Source: Eustoma russellianum
Taxonomy: Eukaryota > Streptophyta > Magnoliopsida > Gentianales > Gentianaceae
Length of the DNA stretch: 64,000 bases
Assembly (NCBI GenBank): GCA_036186865.1
Contig: AP025051.1
Coordinates: forward strand, 25,778,330-25,842,329
Direction of reading: 5' to 3'
Below are positions 1-11,000 of this stretch, one piece after another; the first letter of the stretch is position 1; every line of letters begins with the position of its first letter. The notes below the pieces were generated by a model. The model searched no databases, was not told the origin of the DNA, and was given only the letters and a program-made list of their open reading frames with translations. The position numbers and the translations under genes are program-made.

Positions 1-2517
1 GTGATGTCCGATGAGATCCCAATAAAATAAAGACAAACAGTCGCAGGGTCTTCTAGTATCCTAGGCGCGACCATCAGTCTGCCCATTCCATCGTATCAGC
101 CCCGTCCTCAACAAAGACGTAGTCCTAAGTCTCTTCATGCTCACCTGGTGGGGGGGGGGGAAGTAGGGGATGAGTGACTGGAAAATCACTCAGTAGGCAC
201 CTGCCTCCAAGTAGTACAAGACAAACATACAATAATGATATAACACATAGCACATAGGACATGGTATCACATAAACATATAATTGCGGAAAAGTAATTTA
301 CTCCAGATAAAGAATGCGCAACATCGTGATGCATGTACTATGCATGTCACACACAACAAAATCATGTCATGCAAAATGCTGATATCTCCGCCATGCAATG
401 CATGATCCCGGGACCTAACTGAGTGGATGTAGGTCGTACACCCCACAGTCACCATCCTGAGTGTGCGTGGCCGCGCCTCCGCACACCATCCTGAGTGTCG
501 TGGCCCCGCCACCGTACACCATCCTGAGCGTCCGTGACCCGTACGTCACGACCCGCCATCAATGCAATGCACGTGCCATGAATGCAAAAATACAATCGCC
601 TGAGGCCCCTCGCCCATCCTCACCATCCTCCGGCACTCAATCTAGGTTCCTTTATTATCCGAGTAATGATTTAATGTGGTTTGACGTTAAACCTATTTTT
701 TCCATGGCTTGTATACATTTATTATGCATTTTCTATTTTTTTCTCATTTTTTTCCTAATTTATTTCTATTTATTACCCAATTATCCAATTTAAATGAATT
801 ATAGCAATTAATGAACTTTAGTAAAAATAATTTAATCTCAGAATTTTATAATTTCTGGAATTTATATATAATTTTCTGATTTTATTTATATTTTCTCTGT
901 AATTATTAATATTTAAAATTAATTAGATAATATTTATAGAATTTCCATAAATTCAGAATTATATTATTTTTATTATTTTTTTAATTGGCCAGCCAACTCG
1001 GGCCCGGTCCGTTGGCCATTCGGCCCGGTCCGTTGGCCATTCGGCCCGGCCCGCGGTCGGCTCAGTAGATTATTTTATTTTATTTTATTTTATATATATT
1101 AAGTAATGAGTCAGATCTGCGCACAATCGGCCCGCTACACAGAATTTTGATGAAAATCATTTAATTTCAGTATTTTATCATTTCTGGAATTTATTTATGA
1201 TTTTCTGATATTTACTCATATTTTTCCTATATTTAATACTATTTTTAATTAATTAAATAATATTAATAAAACAAATCCTAGAAATTCTTTTGATATCAAA
1301 TTCATCCCTAACATCAAATCAGATAGACGCAGAGCACGCATCGCATAGACTTCTGCTCAAAACGCATGCGCTAAGATACTACTTATGATTATCAAATTTT
1401 TCTCTAAAATCAAAACCAAAGCAGTTTTACTATTTCGATTATCAAATTTTTCCTTAAAATCAAAACCAAAGCAGTTTTACTATTTTGATTATCAAATTTT
1501 TCCCTAAAATCAAATACAGTCCACGCGAAACAGTATACGCATTTCACAGTCATCAAACGCAGTAATCAAAACTCATGTTTTTAACAGATCAAGCAACATA
1601 GTATAGATTTCAACAATTAGAAACAATAAACACATAATATATCACCAAAGCATACTGGAATTTGTATCAATTGGAGGGGGAAAAGGGAACCTACCTATTT
1701 GCGACCAAACTACGTGATTGAAAATAACCCCGTTGCCTTCTCTTCCTTTTTCTTTTCTTCTTCTTTCCTCTCCCCTTCTTCTTTCTCTCTTCCCTTTGCC
1801 GCTTCACTGTTTGCGCCTCTTTCCTTCTATTTTTTTTCTTTTTTTTATATTGTTGCTGCTTAAACTGCCGCTTCCCTTTTTGCTCCTTTTTAATCGTTGC
1901 TTTTGACGTGATTTGGGAGGAAGCGTTATTCCCCCCTTAACGCACGATTTGTGTTGTTTCTTTTCTTTTTTTTAATCTTTATCCTATGCCACCCTCATTT
2001 AAACTAATTAACTAATCTATATTATTTTATCCTCCTTTTTTTATTCTTTTTAAATAATTAGTTTACTATTATCCTTATCTATTATTATCTTTCTAATTTT
2101 CTTTATTTCTTTATTATAAATCTCTTTTTTTGTCCTCAAATCCATTTTTTGTATTATTTATTATTCTTATTTCATTTATTACATATGTGGATATCTATAT
2201 CCATTATTCATATTTATTTTGATCCTTTATCCCACGACATTTTTTTTGCTTTTATATACTTTATTTATTTCTTTTATTTCTTTTCCTTCTATTTTATTGT
2301 CTTGTTATTATTTCTTGTATACTATTATTATTTATTTACTTATTTTTGTTTCTTTTCTTACCCTAAACATATATAACAACTTCATATAATTTTACCATTA
2401 CTTTGACATGATCGACACGCTACAGTTAATTTAATTTCGAAAGGTTGTCACACCCAACGGCTATACTCGTTTTAAAATAACGTGTAACCATTAGTTCGAA
2501 AATTTCGGGGTGTAACA
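1..2517 (-). mobile_element. Tekay/Del-type Ty3/gypsy 3' LTR, cut by window start
   Basis: This stretch is a second copy of 17597-20137, from the first base of the window. Its right edge reads TGTTACACCCCG on the minus strand, the usual start of Tekay-like LTRs. On the minus strand it is the 3' LTR of the gypsy element whose 5' LTR is at 17357-20137. The two copies differ by roughly 2% by eye, plus small indels, including an extra copy of a GC-rich unit of about 24 bp near 1000-1045. Much of 650-2400 is AT- or pyrimidine-rich without coding capacity. Short frames here are not genes. Confidence 0.85.
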
Positions 2518-2531
2518 TCCTACCCTCCTTA
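2518..2531 (-). other. Gypsy polypurine tract
   Basis: On the minus strand a purine run (AAGGAGGGTAGGA) lies directly before the LTR start at 2517. This is where plus-strand DNA synthesis is primed in an LTR retrotransposon. Confidence 0.75.
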
Positions 2532-2535
2532 CAAG

Positions 2536-2555
2536 AAGTTTCGTCCTCGAAACTT
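2536..2555. repeat. Perfect inverted repeat beside gypsy PPT
   Basis: The 8-bp arms AAGTTTCG and CGAAACTT flank a 4-base loop. The repeat lies between the end of the gypsy coding region and the polypurine tract. A similar sequence is common before the PPT of Tekay-like elements, so it may be a conserved RNA hairpin. Its function is not known to me. Confidence 0.6.
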
Positions 2556-3002
2556 GTCGTACCTTATACGAAGAGGTAGGGGTAGCGCTACCATGTCGCT
2601 TCATTTCCTTTATGATCGCTCCTTGTACCTTGACGTACGAAATGATCCTCCTCCTCAGTTTTTGTTCCTTGCGGTCTATAATCCGAACATGAATTTCTTC
2701 ATATGACACATCCGGTCTGATTCCCAAGCGATGTGCGTCCTGTACATGACTCGAATCATAATGTACCTTCTCAGCTGAGAAACATGGAATACGTTGTGCA
2801 CTTGGGCTAGCGTTGGAGGTAACGCCAAATGATAAGTTAACAAACTGATCCTTCCAAGCACTTCGTAGAGGTCAATGTAACGAGGACTTAGCTTACCCTT
2901 CAGACCAAAACGTGCAACTCCCTTCATAGGCGATACCTTCAAGTAAACTTTTTCTCCGACCATAGCCTCCAGGGAATGTCTCTTCGAATCTGTCCAACTC
3001 TT

Positions 3003-3007
3003 ACTTA
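3003..3007. repeat. Target-site duplication of E1, left copy (ACTTA)
   Basis: ACTTA directly precedes the TG start of the E1 5' LTR and is repeated at 14481-14485. A perfect 5-bp duplication is what a copia integrase leaves. Confidence 0.95.
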
Positions 3008-4295
3008 TGTAGAAATATGAGGGTTTGAGTGATTTCAAAATAAAGAAATTTGAATACGTATATATATATATATAAACGTTGGATATATATATATATACAA
3101 GTATGCATGATAACTTGCCTTATTTAGCTTATATATTATGTTGCCGTACTAACGAGCCATGAAGCTTTAAAGCTTACATCATATGGCGAACATTTGTTGA
3201 GTTTATACTATTTTCAGGTGCCACAATTAATGAACTAAAGTAGTTCATTAAGTGAAGTATTTAGTTTAATAAACTAAGTAGTTCATTAAAGGAAGATGCA
3301 TTTGGAAAAGGCACAAAGGCAACAAGGCTATGGAAGGAAAGTCTTCTCCTCCTCCCCACAATTAATTCCACACGCCACTTATACATATATATGCTATATT
3401 TTCAGATTTTTTTTATAAAAGGCACATACACATGTATTCCAACGTACTACCGACACGTCATACATCTTACGTACGTTTACGTCACACCACTATACTTAAC
3501 TCATATTTATGAGTATATTCAGATCTTATATCATATGATATAAGATATGGTGATGACAAATTAAATACGACACGATAAAAGGTTCTAAACCGAAATTTGT
3601 CGTATCGGGCGATACCGAAACTTCGCCAACGTGTCACGTACTTGCCATAAATAAATGGCCAGCCCATATACATCAAAATGTATTAAGAATTTCGTGCCAT
3701 ACACTGTATATTGAGACAAAAATACTTTCCATGTTGGCACACACAAATCATCCCACATTTAGGCCAAAATGTGAAGATTCCAAATTTTATTTTTGTCACA
3801 TGTTTATGGTACCACTTTAAATCAGCCAAGTGCTGAAAATTAAAGTATATATTATATATATTATGTATAACATAATATATATAGCATGTGCAAAAGTTGG
3901 AATTTAAAATAGAGAAAAATCGGGTAATCGATAAATATCGAAAATTCGGTTTTCTACGCACTTGACATGGAACGTTTTTCTTGAACATGATGTGGCACGT
4001 ATCTAGACACTTTTTACATATAATATACATCTTAAAGTGTTCTAGAAAATTAAATTAAGGGCTGATTGGAATATTACATGTGTGTATTATTAAATGTGCA
4101 CTATTTTTCAAAGTTAGCAAAAAAAATAAATTTCAGCACATGTATATACATACTCAACGCCACCTACAGCTGAATTGGAGCAAATGTGGAGCCTTGTTGG
4201 CATGTTGATTGGTCAAGAATCAATCATACAATGTTGATGAATCAAAGAGAGAAGCTACAAAAGGTAAGTTTTCAACATACACCTCTTTTATGTCA

Positions 4296-4638
4296 CATGC
4301 TGAAAATTTCAGCATGTTACACATATGGTGGCCGAATTCTTCACCATTAAGGAAGATAAATTGTCAACTTTTCATTAAGGAATAAATCAAAGGAGGTATG
4401 GAAATGATTTGAATTGTATTAAGTGTGATATTCTTTATATCACACATGCTGAAATTTTTCAGCATGTGTGAGAAGATGTTGTGGCCGAATTTCACTCTCT
4501 TTTTGTGTCCAAGTTCATTCATCAATTGATAGCAAGACTTACCATGTATTATTGATTCATTTTAATGAGAAAAATCAAAGTAAATTGGGGATTATCTTGA
4601 ATAAAAATGCATGATGCACATGCTGAAATTTCAGCATG
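4296..4638. repeat. Three spaced palindromes TGCTGAAA/TTTCAGCA in the E1 LTR
   Basis: Perfect inverted repeats lie at 4296-4316 (10-bp arms, 1-base centre), 4441-4470 (14-bp arms, 2-base centre) and 4619-4638 (10-bp arms, no centre). All share the core CATGCTGAAA...TTTCAGCATG. Each is followed 10-20 bases later by GGCCGAATT. They form a degenerate repeat of about 150-175 bp. The 3' LTR carries the same cluster from 12729. Confidence 0.9.
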
Positions 4639-4965
4639 GCAAGGAGCATAATGGCCGAATTTTGGTGAGAAAGGAAGGAAGAATTTTTTGTCTCAAAATT
4701 TATGTGAATATCTCTTAAGTTATGGAATGTATTATGTGATGATTATTTAGCAAATATTCAGTTTTTTTTTCAGAATATCCATGTCATCAAAATGATGACA
4801 ACATTGAGCCAATCAAAAGATGACAAGTAAGCAATGACTAAATGATGGTCCAATGGAATGATGCCAAGCAAGCAAAACTTTGTCACCATGATGTCTCACA
4901 CCCTCTCAAGCACTTAAAAGGAAATTTTCAAGAGGGGAGAAGCATGCATAGGGGACGGCTGGACC

Positions 4966-4972
4966 TATAAGG
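4966..4972 (+). promoter_or_regulatory. Candidate TATA box of E1
   Basis: TATAAGG lies in the second half of the 5' LTR, about 1.1 kb before the LTR end. It is followed by a purine-rich leader. The 3' LTR copy is at about 13398. It is placed by motif only. Confidence 0.45.
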
Positions 4973-6055
4973 AAGGAAGAGAAGAACAAACAAATATAAC
5001 ACCAAGTATTGCATTCTAAAGTGAAAAAAAAAGTGCCAAGCCTCTTTTCTCCTACATCTTCTTTCTTTCTTCTCTTGTAAAAAGCCTATTGTACTTTACT
5101 TCTTTCATTCTTGAATAGGCTTCATAGAAACCACCATTCATTCATCATTGTACAAGATTGATCAAGGTGTGATCAATCTTCATTCTAGCAAGGTGGTGGT
5201 GTTCGTGTGAATTGTACTCACAATACAAGGTTTGTAAAGGGTTGGAGTTAAGGTGTAACTCTATCAACCCTGCGGTAAGGTGTACTGCGTGTGTGAAATT
5301 AGTGTGAACCAAGGAAGGTGTTCCTTGAAGACTGGAGTAGGTTGTTTATAACCGAACCAGTATAAAATTCTTGGTGCAATTTACTTTCTGCATTTACGTT
5401 TCAGTTTCTGCGCTGTTTACTCATATTGTTCACGTTCGCAAAAATAGTAAACGTTTTCTAAAAATTATAAAAATTTCCAGAAACATACATAAAAGTTCTA
5501 GGGTTAATTTGGCACAAGTTTCAACCCTTTTGGACAAGTATAGGTCAGTCAAGCATCAAAAGTTCTGAGATTAGTGCAGTCTGATTTTCAGACTTGCAAA
5601 GGTTGAGACTTTGGTGATATTTGACCTACTTCCCAAAAGAATTTTCAAAAACTGTTTCAACCCATTTCAATATAGTGTGTGAGGAGTTATTTGTCAAATT
5701 TTCAGATCATTTGGACATTCACACAAATAGGAATTAATTTTTCAAAACCATCTACCGTTTCTGGCAGATTTGCACAATCTGAGTGCCAACGGTTTTTGAA
5801 GGGGTTAAAGGTTGAAGTTTGATTTGAAATTTTTAGGGGACCCTCATAACATCTGAGGCTAAGTTCTCTCAAAATTTCATAATTTTTGGAGACCTCTAAC
5901 CTGGTTTTAAAAACGTTTTAAAACAGGTCTTGAAAACAGAATCTGTTTTCAGAACTTGAATTGTTCAAGGTTAAAGAAATTTTAAAAAGCACACTTTCCG
6001 CACCATCTATTCAACCCCCCCCCCCCTTCTAGTGGTGCCTTGCAGATCCTACAAG

Positions 6056-6067
6056 TGGTATCAGAGC
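6056..6067 (+). other. E1 primer binding site (tRNA-iMet)
   Basis: TGGTATCAGAGC begins two bases after the LTR end. It is complementary to the 3' end of initiator methionine tRNA, the standard primer of plant copia elements. Confidence 0.93.
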
Positions 6068-6107
6068 GCAGGAATACTCACGACAAGGAATCCAACGATT
6101 CAGTGAG

Positions 6108-8024
6108 ATGGCATCCACAAATCTCAAAACCGAACAAGAAGGTATGTCGAGCCAAAGGCCTCCACTTTTTGACGGTGAGTCTTTTATTCAATGGAAACTT
6201 AGGATGAAACTTTTTCTTATGGCTATAGACATAGACCTCTGGTCAATAATTGAAGATGGTCCATATGTCCCATCTAAATTGTCCATTGTAGATGGAGTCA
6301 CACTAGAAGTAATTAAAACGAGACAAGACTATACTAGTGAAGACAAAAAGAAACTGAGTATGAATGCTAAGGCCATGCAATTACTCTTAAATGGTTTAAG
6401 TAAGAGTGAGTCTAGTTACGTGTCCAATTGTTCGAGTGCACAAGAAATGTGGAAAATCTTAGAAATGAAACACGAAGGCACGAGTCAAGTAAAAGAGTCT
6501 AAAATTAATATGCTCATGTCTACTCTTGAGTCTTTCAAGTTGTTGCCTAATGAGTCAATTGTTGATATGGATCTTCGTTTGACTAACATCTATAACTCTC
6601 TTGAGTCTCTTGGTAAGGCTTTTACAACGCAGGAAAAAGTACAGAAAGTCCTACGGAGCCTCCCTTCAGAATGGGATCCTAAAGTGACTGCCATAGAAGA
6701 AAGCAAGGAGACTAAGTCAATAAAAATGGAAGAACTCATTGGTTCACTAAAAGTGTATGAAAACAAACTCATTATTCGGAAATCGGAATCAACCAAACAA
6801 GGTAAGACAATTGCTTTCAAATCAAATGAATACGTCTCCCCTCCCTCCGATCACGTAGAAGATAGTGATTCCGAATCGGATAATGATGACTTAATTCTAC
6901 TGGCTAAAGGACTAAGAAGATTCATGAGAAAATCATTTAGAAATAAAAACAAGGGCACTACATCTAAGAGAAATAGAAACAAGTCAAATGATAAGGACAT
7001 TAAATGTTATGAATGCGGCAAACTCGGACACTTATCATATGACTGCCCAAACAAAGAAAAGCAAACTAATAAGTACCCTGACAAGGAGCGGAACAAAAAT
7101 AGACCCGTCTCAGATCCTAAACAAAGGAAACGTGCACTAAAGGCCTCCACATGGAGTGACTCATCAGATTCTGAATCTGAGACCGAAGAAGAGACCGCTC
7201 AAGTTTGCTTCGCTTCAAAGTCGTCTAATGAGGTATCATCTGACTCTGACTCTGACTCTGAACCTTCTTACGATGATTTATTTAGTCAATATCTTGAGTT
7301 ACATAAATTTACTAAGACTCTCGCAAAAGAAAAGAAACGGTTAATTGAAGATAAGAAACTGTTAGAATCTTCTAACGAGAATCTTGTCGCTCAATTAAGC
7401 GATTCAAAGAAAGAGTCTTCATGTGCCATCACTGCATTAAAAACCGAGATCTCATCATTAACTTCTCAAAATAATGAAATGAAATCCGAGATTTCAAATT
7501 TGAAATCAAGGAATACAGATTTAGAGAAAATGATGAAACAATTTGATACAGGGTCAAACATGCTGCATCGCATCATATTATCGCAAAAGCATGACAGTGA
7601 CAAAACTGGATTGGGGTACGTTGATACTAACGAAGTATCAACCAAACCAACCAAGTTTGTTGTGTCTAAAAAGGTAGACATCCCTAAGCATCAAGTGGCG
7701 TCTAAGATGACGCAAAAAGCACCCCCTTCCACACGCCCCACTCCCTCATATCATGTGAAATATAATGTTGTACCATATAGATATGAGAAGAAGAGATCAA
7801 TGCATACACGGAATACATATCATCCACACACCACGCACACACACACAAGGACATATCACAAACGTCCTTCATACAATGAGTATAGGGGAGTCCTTGGGCA
7901 AAGACCCAAAGTACATGCACCACATGTATACTATATCGCACCTTCATCTACTTTCTTGCCATTTGATAGACCGAGAAGGATCACCCAAGTATGGGTACCG
8001 AAAGGTACCTTTACTAAAAGGTGA
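6108..8024 (+). CDS. gag: E1 Gag (capsid/nucleocapsid), 638 aa
   Basis: A single open frame starts at the first ATG after the primer site and ends at TGA 8022-8024. The N-terminal half (about residues 15-230) is the plant copia Gag (UBN2-like) capsid region, with motifs such as NAKAMQLLLNGL and WDPKVTAIEE. A zinc knuckle CYECGKLGHLSYDC (CX2CX4HX4C) lies near residues 299-312. An acidic Ser/Asp stretch follows, then a long predicted coiled coil (about 390-485), then a basic His/Thr/Tyr-rich tail ending in VWVPKG. The long coiled-coil C-terminus fits Sirevirus Gag. The protein would package the element RNA in cytoplasmic particles. The gag stop lies in a different frame from pol, so Gag-Pol needs a special mechanism (see 7989-8086). 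There are no internal breaks. Confidence 0.92.
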   Translation: MASTNLKTEQEGMSSQRPPLFDGESFIQWKLRMKLFLMAIDIDLWSIIEDGPYVPSKLSIVDGVTLEVIKTRQDYTSEDKKKLSMNAKAMQLLLNGLSKSESSYVSNCSSAQEMWKILEMKHEGTSQVKESKINMLMSTLESFKLLPNESIVDMDLRLTNIYNSLESLGKAFTTQEKVQKVLRSLPSEWDPKVTAIEESKETKSIKMEELIGSLKVYENKLIIRKSESTKQGKTIAFKSNEYVSPPSDHVEDSDSESDNDDLILLAKGLRRFMRKSFRNKNKGTTSKRNRNKSNDKDIKCYECGKLGHLSYDCPNKEKQTNKYPDKERNKNRPVSDPKQRKRALKASTWSDSSDSESETEEETAQVCFASKSSNEVSSDSDSDSEPSYDDLFSQYLELHKFTKTLAKEKKRLIEDKKLLESSNENLVAQLSDSKKESSCAITALKTEISSLTSQNNEMKSEISNLKSRNTDLEKMMKQFDTGSNMLHRIILSQKHDSDKTGLGYVDTNEVSTKPTKFVVSKKVDIPKHQVASKMTQKAPPSTRPTPSYHVKYNVVPYRYEKKRSMHTRNTYHPHTTHTHTRTYHKRPSYNEYRGVLGQRPKVHAPHVYYIAPSSTFLPFDRPRRITQVWVPKGTFTKR

Positions 8025-8086
8025 TTAACTAACTCGAAAGGACCCAAAATTAAAAAGGGTACCTAAATCACCTTTTCACATTGCAG
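7989..8086 (+). other. Candidate 98-nt intron at the E1 gag-pol junction
   Basis: A GTATGG donor (with G at +5) follows codon CAA at 7986-7988. A branch-like CTAAC lies at 8029-8033. The acceptor is a pyrimidine-rich stretch ending TTGCAG at 8086. Removing this span deletes the gag stop and joins gag to pol in phase 0. E2 has the same arrangement at 51003-51095. This is an inference from sequence; no transcript evidence is available. Confidence 0.45.
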
Positions 8087-11000
8087 GGAGACCACTCATC
8101 GAAAGACACATCAATAAAGTGGTTCCTTGACAGTGGTTGCTCGAGGCACATGACAGGTGACCCGAGACTGTTCTCCAAATTAAAGAAGGTCACAAAAGGC
8201 GGATCCGTGACCTTTGGAGACAACAATGAAGGCAAGATCATCGGAAAAGGTACGATTGGCAATCCGAATACACTTCAAATCTCCAACGTGTTTTTGGTAA
8301 GCAACTTATCTTACAATCTTCTTAGTATTTCTCAATTTGTTGACAATGGTTTCAATGTGTGTTTTACTCACCCTTATTGTAATATAATAAATAAAAATGG
8401 AGAAACCGTGTTAAAAGTAAAACGTGAAGGAAATATATTCACACTATCTATGGATGATGTAGTAGATGCCAAAGTTAAATGCTTTATGTCAAATGAACCC
8501 AATGTGAATTTGTGGCATAGACGTCTAGGACACATAGGTATTTCTACATTAGATAAATTGCAACGAAAGAGCCTAGTACGGGGATTGCCTAAGCTTGATT
8601 TAGACAACTTTCAGTTGTGTGAATCTTGCATAAAAGGCAAACAAACACGTGAGTCACTTAAGCCTAAAAATGAGATAAGCACGACTAGAATACTAGAACT
8701 ATTGCATATCGATTTGTTTGGTCCTAGTCGCACTACAAGCCTTGGTGGGCGTCACTATGCATGCGTAATTGTTGATGACTTTTCTCGTTATACTTGGACT
8801 TTATTTCTTGCACATAAGGATGATAGCGCCGTAGAAATCGCTAAATTAATTAAACAACTTGAGAATCAATACGGCGTAAATGTGAAAAGAATAAGAAGCG
8901 ATAGAGGCGGTGAGTTTAAAAATAAAGAGATGATTTCATTTTGTGAAGAAAAAGGAATTAAACATGAAGTTTCGCCACCTAGAACTCCACAATTAAATGG
9001 AGTAGTAGAAAGAAAGAATCGCACACTACAAGAAATCGCTAGAACCATGCTTTGCGAAAATAAATTGCCTAGATTTCTGTGGGTGGAAGCCGTAAATTGT
9101 GCATGCTATATTGTAAATCGCCTAACTATAAGAAAGAAAATAAACAAGACGCCTTACGAAATTTTGAATGATCGTATGCCTAAAATAGATTATTTTCGTG
9201 TGTTTGGATGCAAATGTTTTGTATTGAATACAAAAGATAACTTAGATAAATTTGAATCCAAATCAATTGAGTGCATTTTTATTGGGTATTCCATAAATTC
9301 AAAAGCATATAGATGTTATGATCCTATCACTAGACAAATCATAGAATCTATTCATGTTAAATTCAACGAATTTGGAGAGATTGATAAAGAAAAGGAATAT
9401 GATGATGATTTTGAATTGAAACCCGTTTTGGATGAAGAAAATGATTCTTTTGATATGCATGAGATGAATGAAACACTAGAAATGCATGATAACTTAGAAA
9501 ATAATCAACCAAGATGGCATAGAGATCACCCACATGATCTCATTATAGGCGACATCACTCACGGTGTGCGACCACGTAGAAGAATCACTTCGGATGAAAT
9601 AAATGAATTTCATGCTATGATTTCTGAAATTGAGCCTAAAAATGTGCATGATGCTTTGAGTGATTCATCTTGGATTGATGCTATGCATGACGAACTTAAT
9701 CAATTCGTTAGAAATGATGTATGGGATTTAGTGCCACAACCACAAGATAAGACAATAATAGGCACAAAGTGGGTATTTAGGAACAAAATGAATGAAGAAG
9801 GAAAGGTCATTAGAAATAAAGCAAGACTCGTAGCTCAAGGATATAATCAAGAAGAAGGAATAGACTATGATGAAACATTTGCACCCGTAGCACGTTTAGA
9901 AGCCATACGACTCTTACTTGCTATTGCTTGCATGAAATATTTCAAATTGTATCAAATGGACGTCAAAAGTGCTTTTCTAAATGGATTTATACAAGAAGAA
10001 GTATACGTGAAGCAACCACCCGGTTTTGAAGATTTGAAACACCCAGATCACGTGTACAAATTAAAGAAGGCACTATATGGTCTAAAGCAAGCGCCTAGAG
10101 CATGGTATGATCGTTTTGCTACTTTTCTTTTGGAAAATAATTTTAAACGTGGTACTATAGATAGTACACTATTTTTGAAACAAGAAAAATCAGATTTACT
10201 TATTATTCAAATTTACGTAGATGACATTATTTTTGGTTCTACCTCACATAGACTTGTTAAAGATATTGAAAATTGTATGAAAGCTGAATTTGAAATGTCT
10301 ATGGTTGGTGAACTTAATTATTTTCTTGGCTTGCAGATTAAGCAAACGAGTAAAGGAATCCATATAAGCCAAGCTAAGTACGTAAACGACATGATCAAGA
10401 AATTCAATTTTGAAAATTTGAAACCATCCCCCACGCCTATGAGTGTCACTACTAAATTAGACAAAGATGAACATGGTAAAGATGTTGATAATGGATTATA
10501 TAGATCTATGATAGGTTCTTTACTATATTTAACTGCTAGTAGGCCTGACATTATGTTTAGCGTATGCATGTGTGCTCGTTTTCAAAGTCAACCTAAGGTG
10601 TCACACTTAAATGCGGTAAAAAGAATATTCCGCTATATTAAGCACACGCCCACCTTAGGTATTTGGTACGATAAGGATTCTACATTCGACTTACATGCTT
10701 ATACTGATGCAGATTATGGTGGCTGCAAAATAGATAGAAAAAGCACGAGCGGAACTTGCCAATTTATAGGAAATTCCCTTATTTCGTGGTTTTCCAAAAA
10801 GCAAGCAAGTGTTGCTTTGTCCACCACTGAGGCTGAGTATATGGCTCTTAGCCTTTGCTGCACACAGTTGTTGTGGATAAAACAACAACTTTCGGACTTT
10901 GGAATTACCGTAGATAAAATTCCTATATATTGTGATAGTATGAGTGCAATAAATTTGTCTAAGAACCCCGTATTACACTCTAAGGCTAAGCATATAGAAG

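Larger units (their letters stand above)
2532..3007 (-). pseudogene. Gypsy pol C-terminus: integrase end and degenerate chromodomain
   Basis: The minus-strand reading from 3007 to about 2700 shows the integrase C-terminal pattern KVYLKVSPMKGVARFGLKG followed by NVFHVSQLRRY, typical of plant Tekay/Del chromoviruses. A one-frame shift near 2700-2727 then leads to a stretch resembling the chromodomain entry (IRPDVSYEEI, IDRKEQKLR). The conserved aromatic end of the chromodomain is not recognisable. The fragment joins in phase with the piece at 14486-14815 if E1 and one copy of its target duplication are removed. It is dead: the reverse transcriptase that should lie upstream is missing and the frame is broken. 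Confidence 0.8.
3008..6053 (+). repeat. E1 5' LTR
   Basis: Starts TGTAGAAATATGAGGG and ends CAGATCCTACA, directly before the primer site. At 3,046 bp it is very long for a copia LTR. It contains a TA-rich run near 3060-3100, several perfect palindromes (3229-3249 and the cluster at 4296-4638), a TATA-like box at 4966 and a C-run before the end. It has no real ORF. Confidence 0.93.

Noticed and set aside
30..2520. Window-start LTR considered as a solo LTR
   Set aside because: Its internal edge is followed by PPT, hairpin and gypsy integrase, so it is the 3' LTR of the element spanning to 20137.
3482..4030. Minus-strand frames inside the E1 LTR, repeated at 11915-12463
   Set aside because: They are conserved only because the LTRs are copies. 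No domain, and both lie in non-coding LTR.
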